A model generated the notes under the pieces. It worked only from the letters and a program-made list of their open reading frames with translations, did no database searches and was not told the origin of the DNA. The position numbers and the translations under genes were made by a program. A stretch of 64,000 bases of DNA, from contig JBBIIK010000006.1 in the NCBI GenBank assembly GCA_037446555.1, positions 32,563 through 96,562 of the forward strand, read 5' to 3'. Numbering within the stretch: the stretch's first letter is position 1; each line of letters begins with the position of its first letter. The stretch is from JANWVO01 sp037446555 (lineage in GTDB: Bacteria; Acidobacteriota; Terriglobia; Bryobacterales; Bryobacteraceae). This document shows positions 8,666 through 17,687 of the stretch, one piece after another.

Positions 8666-9781
8666 ATGGCCAGACACCAGATTGCATGGCTCCCCGGCGA
8701 CGGCATCGGCGTTGAAGTCGCCTCCGCCGCCCGCCTCGTCCTCGACGCCGCGGGCTTCGAGGCCGAATACCACCACGGCGACATCGGCTGGCGCTTCTGG
8801 GTCACCGAGGGCGACGCCCTGCCACAGCGTACGCTCGACCTGCTCAAGCGCACCGGGTGCGCCTTCTTCGGCGCCATTACTTCCAAGCCCGCCGCCGAAG
8901 CCGCCCGCGAACTCGCCCCCGAACTCCAGGGCCGCGGCCTTGCCTACCGCAGCCCCATCGTCCGCATGCGGCAGTTGCTCGATCTTTACATCTGCCAGCG
9001 TCCCTGCCGCGCTCTGCCCGGCAATCCGCTCAACTACCGCGAGGGGATCGACATCGTCGTCTTCCGCGAAAACACCGAGGGCATGTACGTCGGAGTCGAG
9101 TTCCCCCAGGTGCCTGAGTCCTTTTACGCCGAAAAGGCGATGAGCCGCATCCCGCGCGATGCCGCCATCTCGATCCGCTCCGTCACCGCCAGGGCCTCTC
9201 ACCGAATCGTAAAGGCCGCTTTTGAATTCGCCCGCCGCAACGGCCGCCGCAAGGTCACTGCCGTCCACAAGGCCAACGTGCTGCGCGCCACCTGCGGCCT
9301 CTTCCTGGAACAGGCCACAGAGGTCGCCGCTGCCTACCCCGACATCGAGTTCGACACCGCCAACGTCGATGCCATCTGCATGTGGCTGCTCAAGAACCCG
9401 GCCAACTACGACGTCATCGTCACCACCAACCTCTTCGGCGACATCCTCTCCGGCCTCTGCGCCCAGTTGGTGGGCGGCATGGGCTTCGCCTACAGCGGCA
9501 ACATCGGCGAATCCTACGCCGTCTTCGAGCCCACTCACGGCTCCGCCCCCAAGTACGCGGGACTGAACAAGGTCAACCCGATCGCCTCCATCCTCGCCGC
9601 CGCCATGATGGCCGGATGGACCGGCGAAAAGGAGGTCGAAGCCGCCATCCACAAGGCGGTCGAAGAGGTGATCCGCCGCGGCGAGGTCCGCACCTACGAC
9701 ATGGGCGGCAGCTCCACCACCATGCAAATGGCCGAAGCCATCGCCGCGGAAGCCGCCCGCATCCGCGCCCTCAGCTCCTGA
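8666..9781 (+). CDS. Isocitrate/isopropylmalate-type decarboxylating dehydrogenase
   Basis: A 371-residue NAD(P)-dependent beta-decarboxylating dehydrogenase. The superfamily signature NYDVIVTTNLFGDILSGLCA and GGMGFAYSGNIG lie at ~245-285. WLPGDGIG is at the N-terminus, and RENTEGMYVG and HKANVLR fall between. Members act on isocitrate, 3-isopropylmalate, homoisocitrate, malate or tartrate. The MRQLLDLYICQRPCR segment resembles homoisocitrate/isocitrate-type enzymes more than LeuB, but the substrate is not settled by eye. The ATG at 8666 was preferred because GAGGAGG (8650-8656) directly abuts the alternative ATG at 8657 and is properly spaced for 8666. It probably oxidises the product of the neighbouring hydro-lyase. 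Its end overlaps the converging aldo/keto reductase by 11 bases. Confidence 0.85.
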   Translation: MARHQIAWLPGDGIGVEVASAARLVLDAAGFEAEYHHGDIGWRFWVTEGDALPQRTLDLLKRTGCAFFGAITSKPAAEAARELAPELQGRGLAYRSPIVRMRQLLDLYICQRPCRALPGNPLNYREGIDIVVFRENTEGMYVGVEFPQVPESFYAEKAMSRIPRDAAISIRSVTARASHRIVKAAFEFARRNGRRKVTAVHKANVLRATCGLFLEQATEVAAAYPDIEFDTANVDAICMWLLKNPANYDVIVTTNLFGDILSGLCAQLVGGMGFAYSGNIGESYAVFEPTHGSAPKYAGLNKVNPIASILAAAMMAGWTGEKEVEAAIHKAVEEVIRRGEVRTYDMGGSSTTMQMAEAIAAEAARIRALSS

Positions 9782-10535
9782 CGAGCTCGCGCCACAGCTT
9801 CGCGTTGTCCCGCAGGTGCTCCGCGGACTTGGTCCCCACGAGCACATACCCGTCAAAGGGCGTCCCCAGCAGAAACTCGAACGCCCGCCGCCGCGCCGTC
9901 TCTTCCGCCAATGGCTCGCCCGCCTCGTTCCACAGCAGCCTCCCTTCCGCGAACGGGCGGTTCACCAGCAGCCGCAGCCCGTGCTCCAGCGCCATCGCGA
10001 ACACCGGCGCCATCTCCCGCCGCAGCGGATTGTACGGAATCTGGAGCCAGCCAAACCACCCGGATTCGATCGCGATCCGCGCCGCCTCCACCGTCTTCAC
10101 GCTCGCGCCGAACTGCGGGATCCCTCTCCGCCGCGCCTCTTCCAGCGCGCGGTAGACGTCCTCGCGCCGCAGTGCTTCTTCGCTGGCGCGGTGCACCTGC
10201 AACAAGTCGATCCGCGGCAGCCGCTCCATCGAACGGTCGAGGCTCCGCAGCAGCCCGTCGTATGAGTGATCCCCGTAGGACTCCTCCATCTCCGGCGCCC
10301 ACACGTCGCCGAACTTTGTCGCCACCGTCACTCGCGCCAGCGCATCCGCACGCGAGCTCAGAAACCTGCCCACGCGCTCCTCGCTCGACCCATACGACGA
10401 CGCCGTGTCCCAGAACAGCACCCCTTCCTCCAGCGCCGCCTCCAGCAGCCGCTCCACTTGCTCCTCTGTGGGCAGCCCGCGCCACCCCGCTCCCCAGGGT
10501 CTTCCGATTTCGATCAGCCCGAGCCCGAGTTCCAT
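9771..10535 (-). CDS. Aldo/keto reductase
   Basis: 254 residues of a TIM-barrel aldo/keto reductase, an NADPH-dependent carbonyl oxidoreductase family. Visible elements are LGLGLIEIGRPWG at the N-terminus, FWDTASSYGSSEERVG (catalytic Asp and Tyr), VATKFG (Lys), LLQVHR (the His position) and the late VLVGTKSAEHLRDN cofactor-binding strand. It is shorter than classical members (~300 residues) but contains all core motifs. The ATG at 10535 was chosen because the sequence before it shows no family similarity. It lies 38 bases downstream of the glycoside hydrolase on the same strand, so the pair may handle a sugar or sugar derivative together. The physiological substrate cannot be told. Confidence 0.85.
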   Translation of the reverse strand: MELGLGLIEIGRPWGAGWRGLPTEEQVERLLEAALEEGVLFWDTASSYGSSEERVGRFLSSRADALARVTVATKFGDVWAPEMEESYGDHSYDGLLRSLDRSMERLPRIDLLQVHRASEEALRREDVYRALEEARRRGIPQFGASVKTVEAARIAIESGWFGWLQIPYNPLRREMAPVFAMALEHGLRLLVNRPFAEGRLLWNEAGEPLAEETARRRAFEFLLGTPFDGYVLVGTKSAEHLRDNAKLWRELVRS

Positions 10536-10573
10536 CGCACGGCCATTCTGCCAGAAACCGCACGCGCCCCGTG

Positions 10574-12682
10574 TCAGTCTTCCAGCGCCAGCACCTCGTA
10601 CAGCGCCACCGCCGGCGTGTGCGCCTCCAGCCATCCGTCACGGTACTGGAACGCGGCCTCCCGGTCCGCCCAAAGCCACCGCGCACGCCGCGGTCGCCGC
10701 GCCACGCGCAGCCGCAGCCGCTGCGGCGGCAGCGGAATGTGCTCGCGGACCGGCCCCTTCATCGCGTAAGGGTTCGTCAGATTCACCAAATGCACCGTGG
10801 TCGACGCAGCCTGCCGCCACACCGCCACATCCACCAGCCCCGGTCCCTCCACGGTCAACACCGGCGCCTCGTTCAGCGCCCAGCGCACCGCGTTGGCCAG
10901 CAGCCGCCCGTGATCGGGGCACAGCACCTCCCAGAACGTCCGGTCGATGTCCCACGGAAAGTACACCACGCGGCCCTTGCCGATCGTCCGGCACACCACT
11001 GCCGGAATCCTCGTCGGCGGCTGCCGCACGTAGACCTCTTCCATCGGGAGATCCGGATAGGTGGGCATCGTCGTCAGCGGCGGCAGCTCGCGCGAATGCG
11101 GTTCTATCTCCACTCGCCGCACACCATGGATGAAGCGGCCCGCGTCGCGCAATCCTTCCAGCAGAGGATGCTCGCGGTCCCGGATGTCGATATACGCATT
11201 CTGCTGCCGCGCAATCGTGCGCCCCGCCCACGAGCAGCCGAACAGCTCCGCCAGCCCGAAATCCTGCCGCCTGCGCCCGCTTTCGTCATAGAGCGAAGTT
11301 TCGTGCGTCGCCACCAGCCCTCCGCCGCCTTCCACAAACGCCCGCAGTTGATCACACTGTTTGTCCGACAGCGCCGCAATGTTGGGCAGCATCAGCGCGC
11401 GGAAGTTCCGCAGATGCTCCGCGTCCAGCAAGCCGTCGTGCGCCATCTCGAACGGGATGCGCGCCTCGATCAATGCATGGAAGGCGCCGCGGATGAAATC
11501 GTCGGCGTCCGCCGCCACGCGCAGCGCCGTCTGCTGCGAAAACACGATGGCCGCGCGCGCCAGATTCGCCTCGTTGCGGAAGTACCGCTCGTGCCGCGCA
11601 TGCAAGGCGAAGATCTGCTCCACCGGCTCAAACCACTGCGAGTCCAGCGGCTTCGCATTGAACTTCGTGATCCACGGCCGCATTCCATGGGCCATGCCGT
11701 CGGCCGCCCAAAGCTGGATCTCCGCCGGCTGCTGCGTGGAGTCCTTCCAGCGGTAAGGCGCCTCCAGCCCCACGGAGATGATCCCCGCCACGGGCTTGCC
11801 GCCCAGCGCCGCGCGGTACTCGCGCGCGTTCTTCCCGTTCGCCCACGCCAGTTGCACCCCGTAGCGCGCCTGCCGGTCGGCCACCAGAAAGGGGGCGCGC
11901 TCGCCCGCTCGCTTCATGTCCAGCTCCGCGTTCGCCCCTCCGCCCGTGTTCGGAATGAACGCCGCCTGCGGCCTCGCCGCACGCGCGGCAGCATCCAGCA
12001 CGTCCCACAGCTCGAACAGCCGTTGATTGGAAAACTCGCGCCACGCGGTCCACGCGGGGTCGGAGCGGTCCGCCTTGCGCGGAAGATCGCGCCCGGCAAA
12101 CGCCCGGAAGTTGCGCCGGCAGTGATCGCACCAGCATATGCCGGAGCCGGACCAGCGGTTGGAGAAGATCCCGTCGATGTCATAGCGCTCCGCAATCTCA
12201 TGCACCACATCGCGCATGAACTCGAAGTTGTATGGGCCCAGCCCGCATGTCACCCAGTAGTCCGGCATCGCCCAGTGCCGCCGCGGCTTGCCCTCGGCGT
12301 CCCGTGCAATCCAGTCCGGGTGCGCCTGGAAAACATCGTCATGCGCCGCATGCGGATCCACGCGCGCTAGGATCGCCAGCCCCATCTTGCGGCACTCGGC
12401 CGCCAGTTCGCCGAACGGGTCCTGCCCCTCCTTCAGGAACCGCGACTTGTAGTGCAGCGGGATCCGCGTCGGATAGAACGCCACGCATCCGCCCGCCGAC
12501 AGGCACACGCCTTGCGCCTGAACGCGCCGGATGTAGTCCAGCCAGAACTTCATGTCATAGCGGCCGGGGTCGTCCTCGACGAAGGCCAACTGAAGCCACC
12601 GCATCGGCTCGGCCAACCGCGAGCCGGGAGCGTTCGGCAACGCCGCAACCAGCGGCGAGGCGGCAAATTCTCTTCGGGTCAT
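10574..12682 (-). CDS. GHL6-type putative glycoside hydrolase with trimerisation-like domain
   Basis: A 702-residue protein resembling the hypothetical glycosyl hydrolase 6 family (PF14871), with a beta-galactosidase-like architecture. Residues ~25-330 look like a TIM barrel: MRWLQLAFVEDDPGRYDMKF, IDGIFSNRW and CWCDHCRRNF, a typical Cys pair of these proteins. Residues ~380-560 resemble the class-I glutamine-amidotransferase-like trimerisation domain of GH42 enzymes (MLPNIAALSDKQCDQLRAFV, GGGLVATHETS). The C-terminal ~100 residues are beta-rich. The N-terminus MTRREFAASPLVAAL resembles a weak Tat-type leader. The ATG at 12682 fits this; the longer upstream reading frame runs antisense to the UPF0182 gene and is discarded. 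The substrate is unknown. It is probably co-transcribed with the aldo/keto reductase. Confidence 0.75.
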   Translation of the reverse strand: MTRREFAASPLVAALPNAPGSRLAEPMRWLQLAFVEDDPGRYDMKFWLDYIRRVQAQGVCLSAGGCVAFYPTRIPLHYKSRFLKEGQDPFGELAAECRKMGLAILARVDPHAAHDDVFQAHPDWIARDAEGKPRRHWAMPDYWVTCGLGPYNFEFMRDVVHEIAERYDIDGIFSNRWSGSGICWCDHCRRNFRAFAGRDLPRKADRSDPAWTAWREFSNQRLFELWDVLDAAARAARPQAAFIPNTGGGANAELDMKRAGERAPFLVADRQARYGVQLAWANGKNAREYRAALGGKPVAGIISVGLEAPYRWKDSTQQPAEIQLWAADGMAHGMRPWITKFNAKPLDSQWFEPVEQIFALHARHERYFRNEANLARAAIVFSQQTALRVAADADDFIRGAFHALIEARIPFEMAHDGLLDAEHLRNFRALMLPNIAALSDKQCDQLRAFVEGGGGLVATHETSLYDESGRRRQDFGLAELFGCSWAGRTIARQQNAYIDIRDREHPLLEGLRDAGRFIHGVRRVEIEPHSRELPPLTTMPTYPDLPMEEVYVRQPPTRIPAVVCRTIGKGRVVYFPWDIDRTFWEVLCPDHGRLLANAVRWALNEAPVLTVEGPGLVDVAVWRQAASTTVHLVNLTNPYAMKGPVREHIPLPPQRLRLRVARRPRRARWLWADREAAFQYRDGWLEAHTPAVALYEVLALED

Positions 12683-12751
12683 CGTGGTTTCAGCTCCGTC
12701 CCGGGTGTTGCCTGTGCACGAGGCAGCATACACTGAAGCGAGGGGAAAATC

Positions 12752-15445
12752 ATGGCCCGCGCAACAATTGTCATTGTCCTCGTTCTCGTGCTGTTCAGCG
12801 CCCGGTGGCTGGCGGGTTTGGCCATTGAATACCAATGGTGGAAGGAGATGCAGCAGGTGGAGACATGGCTCCAGATGCTCTCTTACAACCTGATTCCCGC
12901 CTCCCTCGGTGCCATCGTCGCCTTCATCGCATTCTGGGTGGCGCACGCCCGCGGCATGAAGCACGCCGGCACAGGGCTGCGCGAACACCCCTTGTATGCG
13001 CGCCTGTCCACCCTCGCCATCTTTCTTGTCGCAGCCCTTGTGTCCTCCTCCGCCATCGACTCCTGGGCCATCGTCCGCTGGGCCGGCAGCCGCGGCGCGC
13101 CCGCCGGTTGGACCGATCCCGTCTTCGGCAATCCCCCCGGCTTCTACTTCTTTGACCTGCCGTTCTACCGCGTGCTGCTGCGCTTCGTGCTGGCCGTCAC
13201 GTTCGTCGCCGGACTCCTGTTTTGGGCCGCTGCGCGCTTCTGGGAGCTCAGAAACCGCATCTCTTGGGCCGAAGAGACAGGCTTCCGCTACGACGTCGAC
13301 CTGAGCGACCTGCGAGGCTCTTTCGATTCGCGTTTCCTGCGTGCTGCCGCGGCGCTGTTCCTCACCGCCTGGGCCGTCTCCATCCTCCTCGGCCGCTACG
13401 ACCTCCTCTTCGAAGACCACGGCTCGCTGGTCGGCGTCGACTGGACCGCGGAGAACGTGAGCCTCCCCCTGATCTACGTCAAGACCCTCGCCGCCCTGCT
13501 GGCCGCGGGAGCCTTTCTCCTCGGCCGCTGGAAATGGGCGCTCGTCTTTCCCGCCGCGCTCCTCGCCGGCGCCGTCATCCCGCCGCTCGTCAGCTCGCTC
13601 TACGTGCGCCCCAGCGAAATCACCATCCAGCGCCCTTACATCGAGCGCCACATCGCCGCCACCCGCGCCGCCTACCGCCTCGACCGCCGCACCGTCGAAG
13701 TCGACTTCCCCGCCCAGCTGGAAGCGCCCGTCGACCGCACCCGCCACCGCGCCCTCTTCGACAACGTCCGCCTCTGGGACTGGCGCGCCTTCCACGACAC
13801 CGTCACGCAAATCCAGGCCCTGCGGCCCTATTACGTCTTCAACGACTCCGACGTCGACCGCTACTTCATCGACGGCCAGCTCCGGCAGATCCTCATCACG
13901 CCGCGCGAGATCGACGTCGCCCAACTGCCGGCCGACGCCCGGGCGCGCTGGATCAACCCCCACTTCGTCTACACCCACGGCTACGGCATGGTGGCCGCCG
14001 AAGCCGCGCGCATCACGCAGGACGGCCTGCCCTACCTTCTCATCCAGGACGCTCCGCCCGCTGTGAAGACGAAATCGCTGCGCCTCACGCGTCCGGAGAT
14101 TTACTTCGGAGAGGTCTCACACGAGCCCGTCTTCGTTCACACCAAACAACCCGAGTTCGACTACCCGTCGGGATCGGGCAATGTGGAGACGCGATACGGC
14201 GGCCGCGGCGGCTTCCCCATCTCCTCCATGCCGCTGCGCTTCGCCGCCGCCCTCCTCTACGGCGACTGGAACATCGTCCTCACCTCCTACATCACGCCCG
14301 AGAGCCGCATGATCATCCGCCGCAAGGTGCGCGAGCGGCTCCAGGCGCTGGCCGAATTCCTTCTTTGGGATCAGGACCCCTATCTCGTTATCACCGAAGA
14401 GGGGCGGCTGGTGTGGATGGTGGACGGCTACACGGCCAGCGCCGGCCACCCCTACTCGCGCTTCTTGCGGCTCGAGGGCGCCGGACTGCTGAACTACATC
14501 CGCAATTCGGTGAAAGCCACCGTCGACGCCTACGACGGCACCATCCGCATCTACGTCTTCGACGAGGAGGATCCGATCCTCGCCTCCTACCGCAAGCTCT
14601 TCCCGCGCCTGTTCCATCCGGCAAGCGAAATGCCCCCCGGCATCCGCGCCCATGCCCGCTATCCGGAAACCATCTTCCGCGTGCAGGCGGAGATCTACCG
14701 CACCTACCACATGACCGATCCGGAGGCCTTTTACAACAAGGAAGACGTCTGGGACCTCGCCCGCAACATGAACAGCCCCGGCGGACGTCCGCAGCCGGTG
14801 ACGCCCACCTACATCGTCGCCGCTCTGCCCGGCAGCGACGAGCCGGAGTTCCTGCTGATGACCACCTTCACGCCGCGCAACAAGGACAACCTCATCGGGC
14901 TGATGGTGGCGCGTTGCGACGGCGATTCGCTCGGCGAGCTGCACTTCCTCCAGCTCTCCAAGCAGCAGTTGATCTTCGGCCCGATGCAGATCGAGGCCCG
15001 CATCAACCAGGATCAGAACATCAGCAAGGATCTGACCCTGTGGAACCAGCAGGGCTCCCAGGTGCTGCGCGGGCAGATGCTCGTTCTGCCGGTCGAGAAC
15101 ACGCTGGTCTACATCGAGCCCATCTACATCCAGGCTGCCGAAGCGCGCATGCCGCAGCTCAAGAAAGTTGTGGCAGCCATGGGCAACCGGCTCATCTATG
15201 CCGATACATATGGGGATGCGCTGGTCCAGTTGACAGGCCAGGCCGCCCCCGCGGCGAGAACCGCGGAAACCTCGGCCCCGGCGCCCGCGCCGGCGGCGAA
15301 GCCCGACGAGCGGCGTCAGATCCTGGAAGAAATCTCCCGGCGGCTCCAGCGGTACCGGGAGTTGATGGGGCAGGGCCGGTTTGCCGACGCCGGACGCGAA
15401 ATCGAAGAGCTGGAGCGGCTTGCCCGGCAGGCGCGGCAGGAATGA
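12752..15445 (+). CDS. UPF0182 family membrane protein
   Basis: An 897-residue integral membrane protein of the UPF0182/COG1615 family, whose biochemical role is not established. About seven hydrophobic segments fall within the first ~290 residues, starting with IVIVLVLVLFSARWLAGLA. A large soluble, presumably extracytoplasmic region follows (RPYIERHIAATRAAYRLDRR, NPHFVYTHGYGMV, FDYPSGSGNVETRY), matching the usual family layout. The C-terminal ~80 residues carry an Ala/Pro-rich linker (~825-850) and a charged helix, also common in the family. The length is normal (850-1000). It is transcribed divergently from the glycoside hydrolase across 69 bases, which must hold both promoters. A response regulator gene follows 94 bases downstream. 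Confidence 0.9.
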   Translation: MARATIVIVLVLVLFSARWLAGLAIEYQWWKEMQQVETWLQMLSYNLIPASLGAIVAFIAFWVAHARGMKHAGTGLREHPLYARLSTLAIFLVAALVSSSAIDSWAIVRWAGSRGAPAGWTDPVFGNPPGFYFFDLPFYRVLLRFVLAVTFVAGLLFWAAARFWELRNRISWAEETGFRYDVDLSDLRGSFDSRFLRAAAALFLTAWAVSILLGRYDLLFEDHGSLVGVDWTAENVSLPLIYVKTLAALLAAGAFLLGRWKWALVFPAALLAGAVIPPLVSSLYVRPSEITIQRPYIERHIAATRAAYRLDRRTVEVDFPAQLEAPVDRTRHRALFDNVRLWDWRAFHDTVTQIQALRPYYVFNDSDVDRYFIDGQLRQILITPREIDVAQLPADARARWINPHFVYTHGYGMVAAEAARITQDGLPYLLIQDAPPAVKTKSLRLTRPEIYFGEVSHEPVFVHTKQPEFDYPSGSGNVETRYGGRGGFPISSMPLRFAAALLYGDWNIVLTSYITPESRMIIRRKVRERLQALAEFLLWDQDPYLVITEEGRLVWMVDGYTASAGHPYSRFLRLEGAGLLNYIRNSVKATVDAYDGTIRIYVFDEEDPILASYRKLFPRLFHPASEMPPGIRAHARYPETIFRVQAEIYRTYHMTDPEAFYNKEDVWDLARNMNSPGGRPQPVTPTYIVAALPGSDEPEFLLMTTFTPRNKDNLIGLMVARCDGDSLGELHFLQLSKQQLIFGPMQIEARINQDQNISKDLTLWNQQGSQVLRGQMLVLPVENTLVYIEPIYIQAAEARMPQLKKVVAAMGNRLIYADTYGDALVQLTGQAAPAARTAETSAPAPAPAAKPDERRQILEEISRRLQRYRELMGQGRFADAGREIEELERLARQARQE

Positions 15446-15539
15446 GGCGAAGCCAGAAAGGACGCCCGGCAAATATCAGTGACTCGGGGGATTCCTTTTG
15501 AGGCTCTCCCTCATTAAACTGGCTCAAGGGAACTGGACC

Positions 15540-15920
15540 GTGGAGGAGAAGGCCAAGAAGCGCATCCTGGTGGTGGACGACGATGCCGGCGTGCGCGACG
15601 TGTTGAGAAGCATGCTGGAGATGGCCGGCTACTCGGTCAGCCTCGCAGAAAACGGCAAGGAAGCCATGCGGGCTCTTCGGGTGGAGGGAGCGGATCTGAT
15701 CCTCACCGATCTCGTGATGCCCGAGCAGGAGGGGATCGAGACCATCAAGGCGCTGCGGCAGGAATACCCTGGCCTGAAGGTCATCGCTATGAGCGGGGCG
15801 TTCGGAGGAGACTATCTTCGCATCGCCGCCTACCTCGGGGCGCACGGCACCCTGCCCAAGCCTATCCAGATGGACGCGCTCTTGAAACTGGTTGCGAACG
15901 TTCTTGGCGACCAGGCCTGA
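15540..15920 (+). CDS. Single-domain response regulator (CheY-like)
   Basis: A 126-residue receiver domain with no output domain. It has the acidic pair (ILVVDDDAGVRDV), the phospho-acceptor Asp in DLILTDLVMPEQEG, the switch residue in VIAMSGAFGG and the conserved Lys in GTLPKPIQ. The GTG at 15540 is preferred because AAGGGAA lies ~8 bases upstream; a TTG at 15498 would add 14 residues. Single-domain receivers relay phosphate or act by binding partners. No histidine kinase is encoded nearby, so the partner is unknown. It ends 13 bases before a converging gene. Confidence 0.88.
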   Translation: MEEKAKKRILVVDDDAGVRDVLRSMLEMAGYSVSLAENGKEAMRALRVEGADLILTDLVMPEQEGIETIKALRQEYPGLKVIAMSGAFGGDYLRIAAYLGAHGTLPKPIQMDALLKLVANVLGDQA

Positions 15921-15933
15921 CCCGCCATCAGAC

Positions 15934-16722
15934 TTACTGTCCGGGCCAGGGGCGGCGCGACAACCGCGGGTCCTGTTTCTGGCTGTCGCGGCCCGGAGGC
16001 ACAACGGCCGGCCTCCCCGCAGCAGGCGGCAGCCCCTCCAGTTCGGACTCCTCGAACTTCAGCGTGCGGTCCAGGATCATCTCCACCGTCGATCCGCGCT
16101 CCAGTATCGCGTCCGGGCCCCGCGTCAACATCACGCCCGCCAGCCCGGCGGCGGCCCCCGCCGCAGCGCCGATGCCCGCGCCCTTGCCCGTTCGCGTCGC
16201 CACCCCGCCGATCATCGTGCCCCAACCCGCAGCCTCGCCGACCTTCACCGCATCTCCGCTCTTGTTCGTTTCCCCTTCCACCTTGCCCTCGGTGCGGTCC
16301 ACGCGTCCGGGGTTGGAGGCGTCCAGAGTGTGCACCGCGGCGCGGAAGTCCCGCGTCACTCCGTTCGGCAGCGTCAGCGCGTCGAAGCGCACATAAAGCT
16401 CGGCGCGGCCCTTCACGCGCCCCCCGCGCTTCACTTGCGTCACAGTGCCCGTCACATACGAGCCGGGAGGAATCACGATCCGTCCCCCGGAGAGCACGGG
16501 GAATGCCGTCTGCAAGTACACGCGATCGCCGATGGCGGCTGTCTTCGTGCTCACGCTATTGATCAACTGCAGCGGGATCTTCGTGCTCTCGGGCACCGTG
16601 TAGACGCGCTCCTCTGTGGCGGGAGCAGCGGTCTGAACCTCCGGCTTGGCCTCAGGCCATTGCGCTGGCGCCGCAACTGCAAGCGCAGCCAGCATCGGGA
16701 TGCAAAGGGCGATGGGTCTCAC
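15934..16722 (-). CDS. Secreted protein with glycine-zipper segment
   Basis: 262 residues with a signal peptide (ALCIPMLAALAVAAPAQ). A beta-rich domain spans ~40-140 (STKIPLQLINSVSTKTAAIG, GRIVIPPGSYVTGTVTQVKR), resembling the outer-membrane-directed portion of TrbI/VirB10-like or general OB-like secreted proteins. Residues ~165-200 form a Gly/Ala-rich helix (GIGAAAGAAAGLAGVML) like a glycine zipper, which can insert into membranes. The tail is charged and Pro-rich. I do not recognise a named family. The start at 16722 gives the proper signal peptide. It lies 62 bases downstream of the TIGR03437 protein on the same strand and converges on the response regulator. Confidence 0.65.
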   Translation of the reverse strand: MRPIALCIPMLAALAVAAPAQWPEAKPEVQTAAPATEERVYTVPESTKIPLQLINSVSTKTAAIGDRVYLQTAFPVLSGGRIVIPPGSYVTGTVTQVKRGGRVKGRAELYVRFDALTLPNGVTRDFRAAVHTLDASNPGRVDRTEGKVEGETNKSGDAVKVGEAAGWGTMIGGVATRTGKGAGIGAAAGAAAGLAGVMLTRGPDAILERGSTVEMILDRTLKFEESELEGLPPAAGRPAVVPPGRDSQKQDPRLSRRPWPGQ

Positions 16723-16784
16723 GCGGTTTCCCTCCCTCTTAGGCTAAACCCATGGCGGGCCCGCGCCAAGCGACCCGGCGCCCG

Positions 16785-17630
16785 TCAATGCGTGGAACGC
16801 AGCCGCTCCTCGGCTGGTTGCGCCAGGGACGGCGCCACGTGCAGACGAATGCCCGCCTGCGTGACCTCCTCGCCGATAGCGATCCGGACTTCCGGATCCG
16901 CCCCGGTCCAGTCCGGCAGGCGGAACCGGACCTCGTAAATCCCGGCCGAGCCCACGGTAAGCCCCGCGTAGACAATGTGACCGGCAGGCAGTTCGATGCC
17001 ATCCAGGTAGATCCGCATCAAGTCCCGCGCTTTCAGCTCGTTTGGGCGCGCCGCCGGCTGTTGGTTGATGGGGCGGCGCAGCGTCGGCCCCCAGCCGGTA
17101 CCGTATAGGATGACTTCCTCCCCCGGATGCAAAGGACGCTCCGCCTGACACCATTCCTCTGTCACGGTATGACGGGCCAGCGCCCACCCTTCCTCCAGAG
17201 GCAGCAGCGCCGGGACCGCTTCTTTCAGCCTCACCCGCGCCGACGGCCCCAGCAATGCATTTCTCGTCAGGACCACGCTCGCCGGGCCTGGCAGCAGCTC
17301 GGGCGGCACGACGAAAACCACCGCATCGGGCGAGGCATACTCGATGGCCGCCAGAATCCCGTTCACCCGCACCGTCACTCCCGTGCCCGGCAGAATCGTT
17401 GGAAGCTGAACCGCGTTCGGGGCCACATCGGCGCGAGAGGCCACTCCATTGCTCAGGTCTTCCCCGAAAACGACCGCCAGCGTATTGGGCGCCAGCTCTC
17501 CGGCCGCGTTGCTGCCCAGCACGTAAACGGAACTGCTGCTGTAGGTGATCGCCCGCCGCTCGCCGGGAGGCGCGGCAAGAACGACGCTTGCCGCCAGCAC
17601 GAGCGGGGCGCCGGCAAAGCGCCACCGCAT
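16785..17630 (-). CDS. TIGR03437-type secreted protein
   Basis: A 281-residue exported protein. After a signal peptide (FAGAPLVLAASVVLAAP) it contains the C-terminal domain that defines the TIGR03437 family, strongly expanded in Solibacter-type Acidobacteria. Hallmarks are LAPNTLAVVFGEDLS, the VTVNG-like VTVRVNGILAAIEYASPDAV, VVPPELLPG and a repeat ending YEVRFRLPDWTGADPEVRIA. In other members this domain is fused to large adhesin- or protease-like regions. Here it stands almost alone, directly behind the signal peptide. The role is unknown; cell-surface attachment is the common assumption. A Leu/Glu-rich C-terminal helix follows. Confidence 0.85.
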   Translation of the reverse strand: MRWRFAGAPLVLAASVVLAAPPGERRAITYSSSSVYVLGSNAAGELAPNTLAVVFGEDLSNGVASRADVAPNAVQLPTILPGTGVTVRVNGILAAIEYASPDAVVFVVPPELLPGPASVVLTRNALLGPSARVRLKEAVPALLPLEEGWALARHTVTEEWCQAERPLHPGEEVILYGTGWGPTLRRPINQQPAARPNELKARDLMRIYLDGIELPAGHIVYAGLTVGSAGIYEVRFRLPDWTGADPEVRIAIGEEVTQAGIRLHVAPSLAQPAEERLRSTH

Positions 17631-17687
17631 TCACTCCGATGCTACGGCGGCGGCATGCGGTTGTCGATATCCCGAATCACCTGGCGG

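Noticed and set aside
6894..9781. Leucine biosynthesis operon leuCDB
   Set aside because: No leuA and no leucine context, with a PEP-mutase-type lyase upstream; the substrate is left open rather than called isopropylmalate.
9911..12370. 819-codon open frame on the plus strand
   Set aside because: Arg/Pro-rich translation antisense to the aldo/keto reductase and GHL6 genes, with no ribosome site and no motifs.
12683..13978. Long N-terminal extension of the GHL6 gene
   Set aside because: The extension is antisense to the UPF0182 gene and lacks family similarity; ATG 12682 gives a normal N-terminus.
13222..15501. 759-codon open frame on the plus strand
   Set aside because: A second frame of the UPF0182 gene with Arg/His/Pro-rich translation; the UPF0182 frame has clear family motifs.
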